Shown: positions 1 to 9,026, numbered from the stretch's first letter. The stretch: DNA of 64,000 nucleotides from Pseudoxanthomonas sp. SE1 (GCF_029542205.1 NZ_CP113783.1:3091001-3155000), one strand, 5' to 3'. Made by a program: numbers and translations. Notes: generated by a model from the sequence alone, not told the origin.

Positions 1-1049
1 GCGCTCCAGCCGCTGGTGCGGGCGATGACGAACAGCGGGGTGAACATCGCCGTCGGCACGCCCATCATGTGGTAGCTGACCGCACTGAACCAGTCCAGGT
101 TCGGGAACATCTTCTTGATGTCCCACATCACCGACTCCAGGCGCTCGGCGATGTCGTACATTTTCATATTCGACTGCTCGGCCGACAGGTCCTTCGCGAC
201 CTGCTTGATCACGCCGTTGCGCGGGTCGCCGACGGTGTAGACCGGATGGCCGAAGCCGATCACCACTTCCTTGCGCTCGACGCGCGCCTTGATGTCGGCC
301 TCCGCTTCATCGGGCGTTTCGTAGCGCTTCTGCACCTCGAACGCCACTTCGTTCGCGCCGCCGTGCTTCGGGCCGCGCAGCGCGCCGATGCCGCCGGCGA
401 TGGCCGAATGCATGTCGCTGCCGGTGCCGGCGATGACGCGGCAGGTGAAGGTGGACGCATTGAACTCATGCTCGGCGTACAGGATCAGCGACGTGTGCAT
501 GGCGCGCACCCACGACTCGCGCGGCTTCTCGCCGTGCAGCAGGTGCAGGAAATGGCCACCGATGGAGTCGTCGTCGGTTTCCACGTCGATGGCGCGGCCG
601 TTATGGCTCCAGTGATACCAGTACAGCAGCATGGAACCCAGCGACGCCATCAGCTTGTCGGCGATGTCGCGCGCACCCGGGTGGTTGTGGTCGTCCTTTT
701 CCGGCGATACGCAGCCCAGCACGGACACGCCGGTGCGCATCACGTCCATCGGGTGCGCCGACGGCGGCAGCTCTTCCAGTGCGGCCTTCACGGCGGCCGG
801 GATGCCGCGCAGCGATTTCAGCTTGGCCTTGTAGCCGGCCAGTTCGGCGCGGTTGGGCAACTTGCCGTGCACCAGCAGGTAGGCGACTTCCTCGAACTCA
901 CTGGTCGTCGCCAGGTCGAGGATGTCATAACCGCGGTAGTGCAGGTCATTGCCGGTGCGGCCGACGGTGCACAGCGCAGTGTTGCCGGCGGCGGTGCCCG
1001 ACAGGGCGACGGATTTCTTCGGTTTGAAGGGAACGGCAGCGTCTGACAT
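1..1049 (-). CDS. prpC: 2-methylcitrate synthase PrpC, 3' end cut by window
   Basis: Condenses propionyl-CoA with oxaloacetate to 2-methylcitrate, the first committed step of the methylcitrate cycle in the cytoplasm. About 349 residues are visible and the stop lies outside the window; the family is usually 370-390 residues. Citrate-synthase landmarks are present: [10 protein letters not shown] near 191-200, GPKHGGANE with H229, [13 protein letters not shown] with H268, and [11 protein letters not shown] with D319, which together give the His/His/Asp catalytic set. The ATG at 1047-1049 is preceded by AAGAGGTG. It lies downstream of prpB on the same strand, so co-transcription is likely. Pairing with prpB and prpE in the same 7 kb supports methylcitrate synthase over the TCA enzyme. 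Confidence 0.93.
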   Translation of the reverse strand, partial: MSDAAVPFKPKKSVALSGTAAGNTALCTVGRTGNDLHYRGYDILDLATTSEFEEVAYLLVHGKLPNRAELAGYKAKLKSLRGIPAAVKAALEELPPSAHPMDVMRTGVSVLGCVSPEKDDHNHPGARDIADKLMASLGSMLLYWYHWSHNGRAIDVETDDDSIGGHFLHLLHGEKPRESWVRAMHTSLILYAEHEFNASTFTCRVIAGTGSDMHSAIAGGIGALRGPKHGGANEVAFEVQKRYETPDEAEADIKARVERKEVVIGFGHPVYTVGDPRNGVIKQVAKDLSAEQSNMKMYDIAERLESVMWDIKKMFPNLDWFSAVSYHMMGVPTAMFTPLFVIARTSGWS

Positions 1050-1074
1050 GTCAACACCTCTTGATGATGTAAAG

Positions 1075-1197
1075 CCCCTCTCCCACCGGGAGAGGGGTTG
1101 GGGTGAGGGTGCGGCGAAGTCCATGCGCCTGGGACATCACTGACTTCACCGTACCCTCATCCGCCCTTCGGGCACCTTCTCCCAAAGGGAGAAGGGA
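1075..1197. repeat. Paired inverted palindromic repeat (REP/BIME-like)
   Basis: The prpB-prpC gap is filled by two related units in opposite orientation. The left unit is a hairpin CCCCTCTCCC/GGGAGAGGGG followed by a GGGTGAGGGT tail. The right unit is ACCCTCATC, then a CTTCTCCC/GGGAGAAGG hairpin. Each unit is a hairpin with a conserved tail, the usual shape of bacterial interspersed palindromic pairs. It lies inside a presumed operon and could affect mRNA stability between prpB and prpC. The assignment is by structure; copies elsewhere in the genome cannot be checked here. Confidence 0.7.
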
Positions 1198-1202
1198 TAT
1201 GG

Positions 1203-2087
1203 CTATTTTTTTGCAGTGAAGAGAGCATCCAGCTTCTGCTCGAACGCGTGGTAACCGATGCGGTCGTACAGCTCTTCGCGGGTCTGCATGCTGTCGACCA
1301 CGTTCTTCTGGTGGCCGTCGCGGCGGATGGATTCGTAGACGTTTTCCGCGGCCTTGTTCATTGCGCGGAACGCGGACAGCGGGTACAGCTGGATGGCCAC
1401 GCCGACCGAAGCCAGTTCGTCGCGGGTGAACAGCGGCGTCTTGCCGAACTCGGTGATGTTGGCCAGCACCGGCACCTTCACCGCGTCGACGAAGCGCTTG
1501 TAGGTCGGCAGGTCGTAGGCGGCTTCGGCGAAGATGCCATCGGCGCCGGCTTCGACACACGCAATGGCGCGCTCGATCGCCGCGTCCACGCCCTCGACCT
1601 GGATGGCGTCGGTGCGCGCGATCAGGAAGAAGTCCGGATCGGTCTTCGCATCGGCGGCCGCCTTTACGCGGTCGACCATTTCGCCGGCCGACACGATTTC
1701 CTTGCCGGGGCGATGGCCGCAGCGCTTGGCGCCGACCTGGTCTTCGATGTGGCAGGCGGCGGCGCCCGCCTTGATCAGCGACTTCACGGTGCGCTCGATG
1801 TTGAACGCGCTGGGACCGAAGCCGGTGTCGATGTCGACCATCAGCGGCAGGTCGCAGACATCGGTGATGCGGCGCACGTCGATCAGCACGTCTTCCAGCG
1901 TGTTGATGCCCAGGTCGGGCAGTCCCAGCGAGCCTGCGGCGACACCGCCGCCGGACAGGTAGATCGCCCGGTAGCCGGCACGCTTGGCCAGCAGCGCATG
2001 GTTGGCGTTGATCGCGCCGATCACCTGCAGCGGCGATTCGGCGGCGAGCGCGGCGCGAAACTTCGCGCCTGCGGACGGTGTGCTCAT
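1203..2087 (-). CDS. prpB: 2-methylisocitrate lyase PrpB
   Basis: Cleaves 2-methylisocitrate to pyruvate and succinate, the last step of the methylcitrate cycle. The 294-residue protein is of usual length. It shows the isocitrate-lyase superfamily signature [10 protein letters not shown] with catalytic C123, the metal-binding VDIDTGFG at 84-91 (D85, D87) and the N-terminal [14 protein letters not shown] loop. The reading frame extends upstream, but the ATG at 2085-2087 begins [10 protein letters not shown] and is preceded by GAGAGGAG at good spacing, so that start is chosen. It is the first gene of a prpB-prpC unit, divergent from the HTH-citrate synthase gene at 2233, whose intergenic region probably controls both. 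Confidence 0.95.
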   Translation of the reverse strand: MSTPSAGAKFRAALAAESPLQVIGAINANHALLAKRAGYRAIYLSGGGVAAGSLGLPDLGINTLEDVLIDVRRITDVCDLPLMVDIDTGFGPSAFNIERTVKSLIKAGAAACHIEDQVGAKRCGHRPGKEIVSAGEMVDRVKAAADAKTDPDFFLIARTDAIQVEGVDAAIERAIACVEAGADGIFAEAAYDLPTYKRFVDAVKVPVLANITEFGKTPLFTRDELASVGVAIQLYPLSAFRAMNKAAENVYESIRRDGHQKNVVDSMQTREELYDRIGYHAFEQKLDALFTAKK

Positions 2088-2196
2088 GCGACGTGACTCC
2101 TCTCGGTCAGCGAACGGGCCCGGCGCAAGGCCGGGGCCGGAGGTGCGTGAAGGGTACGCCCCTCTTCGGGACGCAAATCTGGCACCATCCACAAGG

Positions 2197-2223
2197 TTGA
2201 TCAATCTTGATCGAATAAATCAA
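2197..2223. promoter_or_regulatory. TTGATC repeat cluster, candidate operator for prpB and the divergent gene
   Basis: The 145-bp region between the two divergent genes is GC-rich except for an AT-rich patch holding TTGATCAA (2197-2204), TTGATCGA (2207-2214) and a closing ATCAA (2219-2223). The first element is a perfect palindrome and the two TTGATC cores are 10 bp apart, about one helical turn. TTGATC could also serve as a -35 element in either direction. This is the natural binding site for the MerR-type head encoded next door, but that is inference. Confidence 0.45.
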
Positions 2224-2232
2224 TATTTCCGC

Positions 2233-3459
2233 ATGGCTTCCGCCACCGACCTGCTGACCGCCCGCGAGACCTGCCGCCTGCTCGGCATCAGCCAGGCCAC
2301 GCTGTACGCCTACGTCAGCCGGGGCTTGCTGGAATCGCGCCCCGGCAAGGATCATCGCAGCCGCCTATACCTCCTGCAGGACGTGGAGCGGCTGGCGCAG
2401 CGCAAGCAGGTGGGCCGCGGCGCGGCCCGTGGCGCGGCGCAGAGCCTGGACCGTGGCCTGCCGGTGCTGGAAACGCGCATCTCGCTGATCAGGGCCGACG
2501 GCCCCTACTACCGTGGCCGCTCGGCGATCGCGATGGTGCGGGAAGGCGCCACACTGGAAGACGTGGCACGGCAATTGTGGGACGGCGGCGAGGACGACCC
2601 CTTTGCCACTCCGTCATCGACGCAGTGGCCGCCGGTGGTCGCGCCGCTCGCCACCGATGCCTCGTTGCCGCCGCTGGAGCGGGCGATGGCCGCCATACCG
2701 CTGCTGGCGCTGGACGTGCGCCACTCCTTCAGTTCCGCCCCGCGCGTGCGCCACGAGATCGCGGCCGGACTGTTGCGCCACAGCGCGGCGCTGCTGGTCG
2801 CGCAGCCGCCGTCCGATGCGCCGGTGCACCGTGTGCTCGCGGGCGCCTGGCGTCCGGGCGACGATGGATTCGCCGAACTGGTGCGCGCTGCGCTGGTGGT
2901 GTGCGCCGACCACGAACTCAACGTGTCCGCCTTCGCCGCGCGCGTGGTGGCCTCCACCGGCGCGCACCTGCATGCCACGGCCTGCAGCGGCCTGGCGGCG
3001 CTGTCCGGGCCGCGCCACGGCGGCGCGACGACACGCGCCTACGCCCTCATCGCCGATGCGCAGCAGGCCAAGTCTCCGCGTGGCTTCATCGCGCAACGCT
3101 GGCAGCGCGGCGACGACCTGCCCGGCTTCGGCCACGCGCTGTACCCGCAGGGTGATCCACGCGGCGCGGAACTGCTGGCGCGCGCACGCGACCGACATGC
3201 AGGCACGCGCGAGATGGCCGCACTGGAAACGCTGATCGTCGCCACCGAGGAGATCAGCGGCCTGCGGCCGAACATCGATTTCATGCTCGCCGCGATCTGC
3301 CATCTCAACCGGCTGCCGGCAACACCGGCGCTGGTGATGTTCGCCGCAGGACGCCTGGCGGGCTGGCTGGCGCACGCGCTGGAACAGCAGGCGCAGGGCC
3401 GCCTGATCCGCCCGCGCGCGCGCTACACCGGCATTACCCCACCGGCGACATCAACGTGA
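2233..3459 (+). CDS. MerR-type HTH / citrate synthase fusion protein
   Basis: 408-residue protein. Residues 6-57 (LLTARETCRLLGISQATLYAYVSRGLLESR, read as two shorter blocks, then RLYLLQDVERL) look like a MerR-family helix-turn-helix with wing. Residues 80-390 are citrate synthase-like. The catalytic positions appear kept: H227 (ADHELN), H262 (GPRHGGA), H301 (GFGHALYP) and D349 (NIDFML), although the usual Arg after the second His is Ala. It may therefore bind or turn over acyl-CoA/oxaloacetate. Such fusions occur as annotated citrate synthase-family proteins in Proteobacteria. The divergent position next to prpBC suggests a regulator sensing a methylcitrate-cycle metabolite; this is not shown. 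The chosen ATG has no visible Shine-Dalgarno and may be leaderless. Confidence 0.8.
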   Translation: MASATDLLTARETCRLLGISQATLYAYVSRGLLESRPGKDHRSRLYLLQDVERLAQRKQVGRGAARGAAQSLDRGLPVLETRISLIRADGPYYRGRSAIAMVREGATLEDVARQLWDGGEDDPFATPSSTQWPPVVAPLATDASLPPLERAMAAIPLLALDVRHSFSSAPRVRHEIAAGLLRHSAALLVAQPPSDAPVHRVLAGAWRPGDDGFAELVRAALVVCADHELNVSAFAARVVASTGAHLHATACSGLAALSGPRHGGATTRAYALIADAQQAKSPRGFIAQRWQRGDDLPGFGHALYPQGDPRGAELLARARDRHAGTREMAALETLIVATEEISGLRPNIDFMLAAICHLNRLPATPALVMFAAGRLAGWLAHALEQQAQGRLIRPRARYTGITPPATST

Positions 3460-3546
3460 TGCACTCCCCTCGCGCACCGGCATGCGTTTGACATCGTCGA
3501 CGCATATGGTGACCCTGCGCGGGCCCATTCGCTTCCCGCTGCTGCA

Positions 3547-4950
3547 ATGCGCCCTGCCCTGGTCCTGTGCCTGCTGCTGACGATGATGACTCCCACCACC
3601 ATCGCCCGGAACACCGACAACGCCAACGCGCCCGCCGTCGCGCCCGCGTCGACGCCGATACCGTCGCCGCCCGCGTGGTTGTCCGACATTGACGCTCTTT
3701 ACGACGCCGGCCTGCGTGCGGCGGGCCTGGACGACCGCACGTTCAGCGCGGAGCACTGGTGGTCGGTCGCCACGCCATTGCTGGAGCGCAAGCGTGGGTT
3801 CCGCGTCGAAGAAATCGGCCGCAGCGTGGAGGACCGTCCGCTGCGCCATGTGCGCTGGGGCACGGGCAAGACGTCGGTCCTGCTGTGGTCGCAGATGCAT
3901 GGCGACGAGAGCACGGCATCGATGGCATTGGCGGACCTGTTCCGCTTCCTCGGCGAACATCCCGACGATCCGCGCGTGCAGGCGCTGCGGGCGAACACCA
4001 CGCTGCACTTCTTTCCCATCGTCAACCCGGACGGTGCCGCGCGATTCCAGCGCCGCAACGTGCAGGGCATCGACCTCAACCGCGATGCACGGAGGCTGGC
4101 GACCCCCGAGGCGCGCACCTTGAAGGCCCTGTTCGACCAGGTGGAGCCGACCTACGGTTTCAACCTGCACGACCAGCGCGTGGGTTACCGCGCCGGCGAT
4201 TCCGACCGCGGCACCGCCATCGCGCTGCTGTCGCCGCCGTACAACCATGCCGCCGACGTGAACGACGTGCGTACGCGCGCCATCGAAGTGGCCGGCGTCA
4301 TCCGCACCGCACTGGAACCCTACCTGGCCGGCCACATCGCGCGCTGGGACGAAACCTTCGACCCGCGCGCGTTCGGCGACCTCACCACGCAGTGGGGCGC
4401 CAGCACCGTGCTGATCGAAGCCGGCGGCATCGAGGGCGATGTGCAGAAGCAGCGCCTGCGCAAGCTCTATTTCCTCGGCCTGGTGGCCGCGCTGGACAGC
4501 ATCGCCACCGGCAGCCACGCCGGGGTGCCGCACGCGCTGTACCGCGAGTTGCCGGAGAACGGCGACGTATGGCCTGACCTGCTGGTCCGCGGCGGCACGC
4601 TGTCCCTGCCGGGCCAACCGCCGACGCGCGCCGACGTGCTGGTGAATTTCCGCAACCCGCTGGCCGAAACAGACGGCGCCGTCGCCGACGTGGGCGACCT
4701 GGGTACGAGGAAGGCGCGTCGCAGCATCGATGCGCGCGGACTGTTCATCGTGCCGCTGCCGGGGCGCGAGGGCGAGCGCACGGTGATCGAAGCGAACGAC
4801 GAGGGCGACAACGACGAACCCCGCTCGCCGCTGCCGCTCACGCCCGGCGCCAGCGCACGGTTCGTATTGAGCCGCGATCCGCAGGGCCGCGACGTGGTGT
4901 GGACGCTGGACGGCAGCGTGGATCCCGGGACGCCTTCACCGGCGCACTGA
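3547..4950 (+). CDS. Secreted M14-family zinc carboxypeptidase
   Basis: 467-residue protein with a short N-terminal signal sequence (residues 1-20, RPALVLCLLLTMM then ARN) followed by an Ala/Pro-rich linker. The M14 peptidase core spans about 85-330. The zinc ligands are H118 and E121 in MHGDEST and H208 in NLHDQR; E291 in LIEAGG fits the general base. NPDG (160-163) and DLNRDA (176-181) are typical substrate-site motifs. A C-terminal domain of about 130 residues of unknown role follows. It is probably periplasmic or secreted and trims peptides from the C-terminus; the substrate is unknown. It ends 4 bp from the convergent prpE stop. Nothing links it functionally to propionate metabolism. Confidence 0.85.
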   Translation: MRPALVLCLLLTMMTPTTIARNTDNANAPAVAPASTPIPSPPAWLSDIDALYDAGLRAAGLDDRTFSAEHWWSVATPLLERKRGFRVEEIGRSVEDRPLRHVRWGTGKTSVLLWSQMHGDESTASMALADLFRFLGEHPDDPRVQALRANTTLHFFPIVNPDGAARFQRRNVQGIDLNRDARRLATPEARTLKALFDQVEPTYGFNLHDQRVGYRAGDSDRGTAIALLSPPYNHAADVNDVRTRAIEVAGVIRTALEPYLAGHIARWDETFDPRAFGDLTTQWGASTVLIEAGGIEGDVQKQRLRKLYFLGLVAALDSIATGSHAGVPHALYRELPENGDVWPDLLVRGGTLSLPGQPPTRADVLVNFRNPLAETDGAVADVGDLGTRKARRSIDARGLFIVPLPGREGERTVIEANDEGDNDEPRSPLPLTPGASARFVLSRDPQGRDVVWTLDGSVDPGTPSPAH

Positions 4951-4954
4951 CGGA

Positions 4955-6856
4955 TCAGCTGCCCACGTCGGGTCCGCGCAGCAGCGCGCGTTTCACTTCT
5001 TCCAGCGCGTTCGGATCATCCAGCGTGGAAAGATCGCCGGGATCGGCGCCCTGCGCCAGCGCCTGCAACGAGCGCCGCAGCAGCTTGCCGGAGCGCGTCT
5101 TCGGCAGGGCATTGACGATGTAGACCCGCGCCGGCCGCGCGACCGCCCCCAGGCTCTGCTCGACCGTGCGCCGCATGCCATCGGCGGCCTGCACCCGCTC
5201 GTGCGGCTCGTCGGTCGCCTGCCGCAATGTGGCGAACACCACAGGCACCTGTCCTTTCAGTTCATCGGCCACGCCGATGACGGCCGCTTCCGCCACCGCG
5301 GGGAACCCTGACACGGATTCCTCGATCTCGCGCGTACCCAGGCGGTGCCCGGCCACGTTGATGACATCGTCGGTGCGGCCCAGGATGAAGGTGTAGCCGT
5401 CCTCGTCACGGATCGCCCAGTCCAGCGAGCTGTACAGCAGTTCCTTGAAATGGCTGAAGTAGCTGGACAGGAAACGGGCGTCGTCGTTCCAGATGGTCGT
5501 CATGCAACCCGGCGGCAGCGGCGGCTGCATCACCAGCACGCCTTTCTGACCAGGGCCGACTTCGTCACCGGTGCTTTCGTCGATCACCTTCATCTTGTAG
5601 CCGAGGTTCGGGAACCCGGGCGAACCGAATCGCACCGGCTTCATGTCCAGGCCCGGCAGCAGTGTCAGCGCCGGCCAACCGGTCTCGGTCTGCCAGTAGT
5701 TGTCGATCACCGGCTTGCCGATCGCGTCGGTAATCCAGTGTGCAGTCGGTTCGTCCAGCGGTTCGCCCGCAAGGAACAGGTACTTCAGTTCGGACAGGTC
5801 GTGGCGCTTGATGAAGTCGATATCGTGCTTCTTCAGCACGCGCACTGCCGTCGGCGACGAGAACATGGTGCGCACGCCGTACTGTTCGCACAGCGCCCAC
5901 CAGATGCCGGCGTCCGGGGCGGTCGGCAGGCCTTCGTACAGCACCGACGTCGCACCGACGATCAGCGGACCGTACACGTTGTAGGAATGCCCGACGGCCC
6001 AGCCGACATCGGAGGTCGAGAACATCACCTGCCCCGGTCCCACGTCGAACACGGTGCGCATCGACAGCGCCATAGCCACGGCATAGCCGCCGACATCGCG
6101 CTGCACGCCCTTGGGCTTGCCGGTGGTGCCGGAGGTGTAGAGCAGGTAGCTGGGCTCGTTCGATTCCAGCCATTCGACGGGCACGTCGACATCGCCAACC
6201 TCGGCGCGCAGCGTGGCGTAGTCTTCATCGCGGCCCACCACTTTCGGCTCGGCGGCATCCAGCCCGCGCGAGACGATCAACACCTTGGCCGGCGGCGTGG
6301 CCGCCTTCGTGCAGGCTTCATCGACCAGCGCCTTGTACGGAATGACCTTGCCACCGCGACTGCCGGCGTCGGCGGCGATCAACAGCTTCGGTTGCGCGTC
6401 GTCGATGCGCAGCGCCAGGTTGTGCGCGGCGAAACCGCCGAACACCACCGAGTGCACCGCACCGATGCGCGCACACGCCAGCATCGCGAACACGGCCTCG
6501 GCCATGTTGGGCATGTAGATGACTACGCGGTCGCCGCGCCCGACGTCGAGCCGCTTCAGCACGGCGGCGAACGCATTCACTTCGCGATGCAGTTCGCGAT
6601 AGGTCAGCTCGCGGGTGACATCGGTTTCGGTGGACACCGCCACCAGCGCCAGCTGGTCGCCGCGTTCGGCGAGGTGGCGATCCACCGCGTTGTAGCAGAG
6701 GTTGGTCTGCCCGCCGACGAACCAGCGCCGGAAAGGGGGATTGGAATAGTCGAGGATCTGCCGCGGCGGCACGTGCCAATGGATGGCCTTCGCCTCCTCG
6801 CCCCAGAAGGCCTCGGGCTGCTCGATCGAGCGCCGGTAGACGTCTTCGTATGCCAT
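4955..6856 (-). CDS. prpE: Propionate-CoA ligase PrpE
   Basis: Activates propionate to propionyl-CoA through an acyl-adenylate, feeding PrpC. The 633 residues match the PrpE/acetyl-CoA synthetase group. The N-terminal ACAS region (YEDVYRRSIEQPEAFW, then DYSNPPFRRWFVGG) is PrpE-like. The AMP-binding P-loop YTSGTTGKPKG is at 240-250 and the adenylation lysine of PKTRSGK is K591. The frame continues about 230 bp upstream, but ATG 6854-6856 gives the family N-terminus MAYEDVYRRS and has a GGGAG ribosome site. The gene stands alone, convergent with the carboxypeptidase, in the same neighbourhood as prpBC. The specificity call rests on overall resemblance and context; an acetyl-CoA synthetase role is the alternative. 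Confidence 0.9.
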   Translation of the reverse strand: MAYEDVYRRSIEQPEAFWGEEAKAIHWHVPPRQILDYSNPPFRRWFVGGQTNLCYNAVDRHLAERGDQLALVAVSTETDVTRELTYRELHREVNAFAAVLKRLDVGRGDRVVIYMPNMAEAVFAMLACARIGAVHSVVFGGFAAHNLALRIDDAQPKLLIAADAGSRGGKVIPYKALVDEACTKAATPPAKVLIVSRGLDAAEPKVVGRDEDYATLRAEVGDVDVPVEWLESNEPSYLLYTSGTTGKPKGVQRDVGGYAVAMALSMRTVFDVGPGQVMFSTSDVGWAVGHSYNVYGPLIVGATSVLYEGLPTAPDAGIWWALCEQYGVRTMFSSPTAVRVLKKHDIDFIKRHDLSELKYLFLAGEPLDEPTAHWITDAIGKPVIDNYWQTETGWPALTLLPGLDMKPVRFGSPGFPNLGYKMKVIDESTGDEVGPGQKGVLVMQPPLPPGCMTTIWNDDARFLSSYFSHFKELLYSSLDWAIRDEDGYTFILGRTDDVINVAGHRLGTREIEESVSGFPAVAEAAVIGVADELKGQVPVVFATLRQATDEPHERVQAADGMRRTVEQSLGAVARPARVYIVNALPKTRSGKLLRRSLQALAQGADPGDLSTLDDPNALEEVKRALLRGPDVGS

Positions 6857-6971
6857 GCGATGCTCCCAGATGCTGCCGCCGGGATCAGCATAGACCTGCG
6901 CCACCGCCGCAACCTTCCTACCTTGGTCGCATGGGACATTCCGTCGCACCCGCACATGGAGACCGCGGGAA

Positions 6972-7952
6972 TCAGGCCAGCGGGAGCCCACTGTCGGCAC
7001 GGCACAGGCGGTCGTGCAACTCGCGCACGGCGTCCACGCGGGGATCGACGCGGCCCTCGCCAAGCGTGCGTACGTACCCGCATGCAGCAAATCCAGCCGA
7101 ACGCCGCTCGTAGTCCGCCACCCATTGCCGGCGTTCCGCCATGCGCTCGGGCTTGATGGGCCATGTGCCCGGCCGCGGCCTCAGGTGCCTGGCGATGCCG
7201 ATGCGCCATGGCTTCGGAGTGACACGTGCACGGAAACAATGCTGGCGCACGCACATCAGGGCGTACAGTGGATCGGTCTTCAGCGCGTTGAAGCAGGCTT
7301 CGACCTCCGGATCGGCCGGATCGAAGAGGCGATGCATGACAAGCAGGCGGAACCCTGCAGGCGTGCGGTACTGGCGCAGGCACCAGTCGGGATGGGCTGT
7401 GATGAAGGCTTCGATGCGAGCATTCGCCCACGCTTCGGGGCCGCCATCCCGACGCATGCGCGCCGCATGGAAGCGGCGGATCATCCATGCGGCCAGCACC
7501 AGCACCACGATGGCCGACGCAATGCCGACCATCCACGACTTGGCGACCACGCCGGCCAGCACCGCCAGCGCCAGCAGCGGCATCCTGACCTTGCGCTTCA
7601 GGGCCGCGTCGGGCCCGGGATCGTCGAAATCGATGTCCAAGAAGAACGCATTCGGCGTGTTGAGGCAAAGCGCGCCATAGGAATTGCGTGTGATCACGCT
7701 GTCGCCTTCGCGCGCGATGATCTCCTCGCGGATCGGTACGCCCACCGCACCGTTGTAAGGACGCTTGTCTTCACGGCGCGGCAGCGGTTCGCCTGCCAAC
7801 ACCCGCTCGAACGCTTCACGCGTGCGGGCATCGGCGAGTGCCTGGGCATCCTGCTGGCTGATGTCCGACCAGCCGAAGCGACGCACGGTGACCTGCCTGC
7901 CTTTCGCGCGATGCTGCAACCGCCCTTCGGCCCAGTACTGCGGAACGATCAT
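6972..7952 (-). CDS. Conserved membrane protein of unknown function with LDIDFDD motif
   Basis: 326 residues. The soluble N-terminal part (QYWAEGRLQHR, QVTVRRFGWSD, TRNSYGALCLNTPN) ends in an acidic LDIDFDD motif at 105-111. Two closely spaced hydrophobic segments follow (about 124-139 and 141-158), then a second soluble part with YRTPAGFRLLVMH (195-207), RARVTPKPWRIG (241-252) and a C-terminal helix. I recall similar proteins in other Proteobacteria labelled hypothetical, but no function. The DxD motif followed by a TPxG-type motif faintly recalls archaeo-eukaryotic primase cores; this is weak. An upstream in-frame GTG at 7958 is possible, but the ATG at 7950-7952 has AGGGG at better spacing. 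Confidence 0.75.
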   Translation of the reverse strand: MIVPQYWAEGRLQHRAKGRQVTVRRFGWSDISQQDAQALADARTREAFERVLAGEPLPRREDKRPYNGAVGVPIREEIIAREGDSVITRNSYGALCLNTPNAFFLDIDFDDPGPDAALKRKVRMPLLALAVLAGVVAKSWMVGIASAIVVLVLAAWMIRRFHAARMRRDGGPEAWANARIEAFITAHPDWCLRQYRTPAGFRLLVMHRLFDPADPEVEACFNALKTDPLYALMCVRQHCFRARVTPKPWRIGIARHLRPRPGTWPIKPERMAERRQWVADYERRSAGFAACGYVRTLGEGRVDPRVDAVRELHDRLCRADSGLPLA

Positions 7953-7988
7953 GCACACCCCTGTCTACGGTCGCCGCCCCACGCAAAG

Positions 7989-8017
7989 CAAAAAAAGCGC
8001 CGGGATACCCGGCGCTT
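7989..8017 (-). terminator. Rho-independent terminator of mdh
   Basis: On the minus strand AAGCGCCGGG (8017-8008) pairs perfectly with CCCGGCGCTT (8004-7995) around a 3-base loop. A run of seven T follows (complement of 7990-7996). It sits directly after the mdh stop at 8040. Confidence 0.92.
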
Positions 8018-8039
8018 CTTGTACACCATGCCGGGACGA

Positions 8040-9026
8040 TCAGCCCAGCAGGTGCGCAACGCCGCTGCGCTCTTCTTCCAGTTCGCCCAGTGTCTTGTCG
8101 ATGGCGGCCTGGCTGAAGGCGTCGACCGGCAGATCCTTCACCATCGTGTACTCGCCGTTCTCGGTGGTGACGGCGAAACCGAACATCACGCCTTCCGGGA
8201 TGCCGTAGCTGCCGTCGGACGGGATGCCCATCGTCACCCACTTGCCGTTGCTGCCCAGCACCCAGTCGCGCACATGGTCGATGGCGGCGTTGGCGGCCGA
8301 CGCCGCCGACGACAGGCCGCGCGCTTCGATGATCGCGGCACCGCGCTTCCCGACCTGCGGGATGAAGGTGTTCGCGTTCCAGTCGGCGTCGTTGATCTTG
8401 TCCTTCAGCGACTGGCCGTTGACCGTGGCGAAGCGGTAGTCCGGGTACATGGTCGGGCTGTGGTTGCCCCACACGACCAGCTTGTCGATGTCGCCGACCG
8501 CGACGCCGGCCTTGTTGGCCAGCTGCGACAGCGCGCGGTTGTGGTCCAGGCGCAGCATGGCGGTGAAGTTCTTCGCCGGCAGGTCCGGCGCGGACTTCAT
8601 CGCGATGTAGGCGTTGGTGTTGGCCGGGTTGCCGACCACCAGCACCTTCACGTTGCGGCTGGCGACCTTGTTCAGCGCGGCGCCCTGGGCGGTGAAGATC
8701 TTGGCATTTTCAAGGAGGAGATCCTTGCGCTCCATGCCCGGGCCGCGCGGACGCGCACCGACCAGCAGGGCCACGTCGACGTCCTTGAACGCGACTTCCG
8801 GATCGTCGGTGCCGACGACGCCGGCCAGCAGCGGGAACGCGCAGTCTTCCAGCTCCATGATCACGCCCTTCAGCGCGGCCTGGGCCTTCTCCAGCGGCAG
8901 TTCGAGCAGCTGCAGGATGACCGGCTGGTCCTTGCCCAGCATTTCACCGGAAGCGATGCGGAACAGCAGCGCGTAGCCGATCTGGCCAGCAGCGCCGGTG
9001 ACGGCAACACGGACGGGGGTTTTCAT
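8040..9026 (-). CDS. mdh: Malate dehydrogenase
   Basis: Oxidises malate to oxaloacetate with NAD+, supplying oxaloacetate to the TCA and methylcitrate cycles. 328 residues, of the longer MDH type with an N-terminal Rossmann GAAGQIGY (11-18). Other landmarks are [25 protein letters not shown], the catalytic [11 protein letters not shown] region and the [11 protein letters not shown] histidine. The reading frame extends upstream, but ATG 9024-9026 begins [15 protein letters not shown], the family start. It is flanked by a clear terminator and an upstream palindrome-rich spacer, so it is probably monocistronic or the tail of an aminotransferase-mdh unit. Confidence 0.96.
   Translation of the reverse strand: MKTPVRVAVTGAAGQIGYALLFRIASGEMLGKDQPVILQLLELPLEKAQAALKGVIMELEDCAFPLLAGVVGTDDPEVAFKDVDVALLVGARPRGPGMERKDLLLENAKIFTAQGAALNKVASRNVKVLVVGNPANTNAYIAMKSAPDLPAKNFTAMLRLDHNRALSQLANKAGVAVGDIDKLVVWGNHSPTMYPDYRFATVNGQSLKDKINDADWNANTFIPQVGKRGAAIIEARGLSSAASAANAAIDHVRDWVLGSNGKWVTMGIPSDGSYGIPEGVMFGFAVTTENGEYTMVKDLPVDAFSQAAIDKTLGELEEERSGVAHLLG

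Noticed and set aside
2233..2403. The MerR-like head as a separate gene with a frameshift fusion
   Set aside because: Head and citrate synthase body are in one uninterrupted frame with a plausible linker (residues 60-78).
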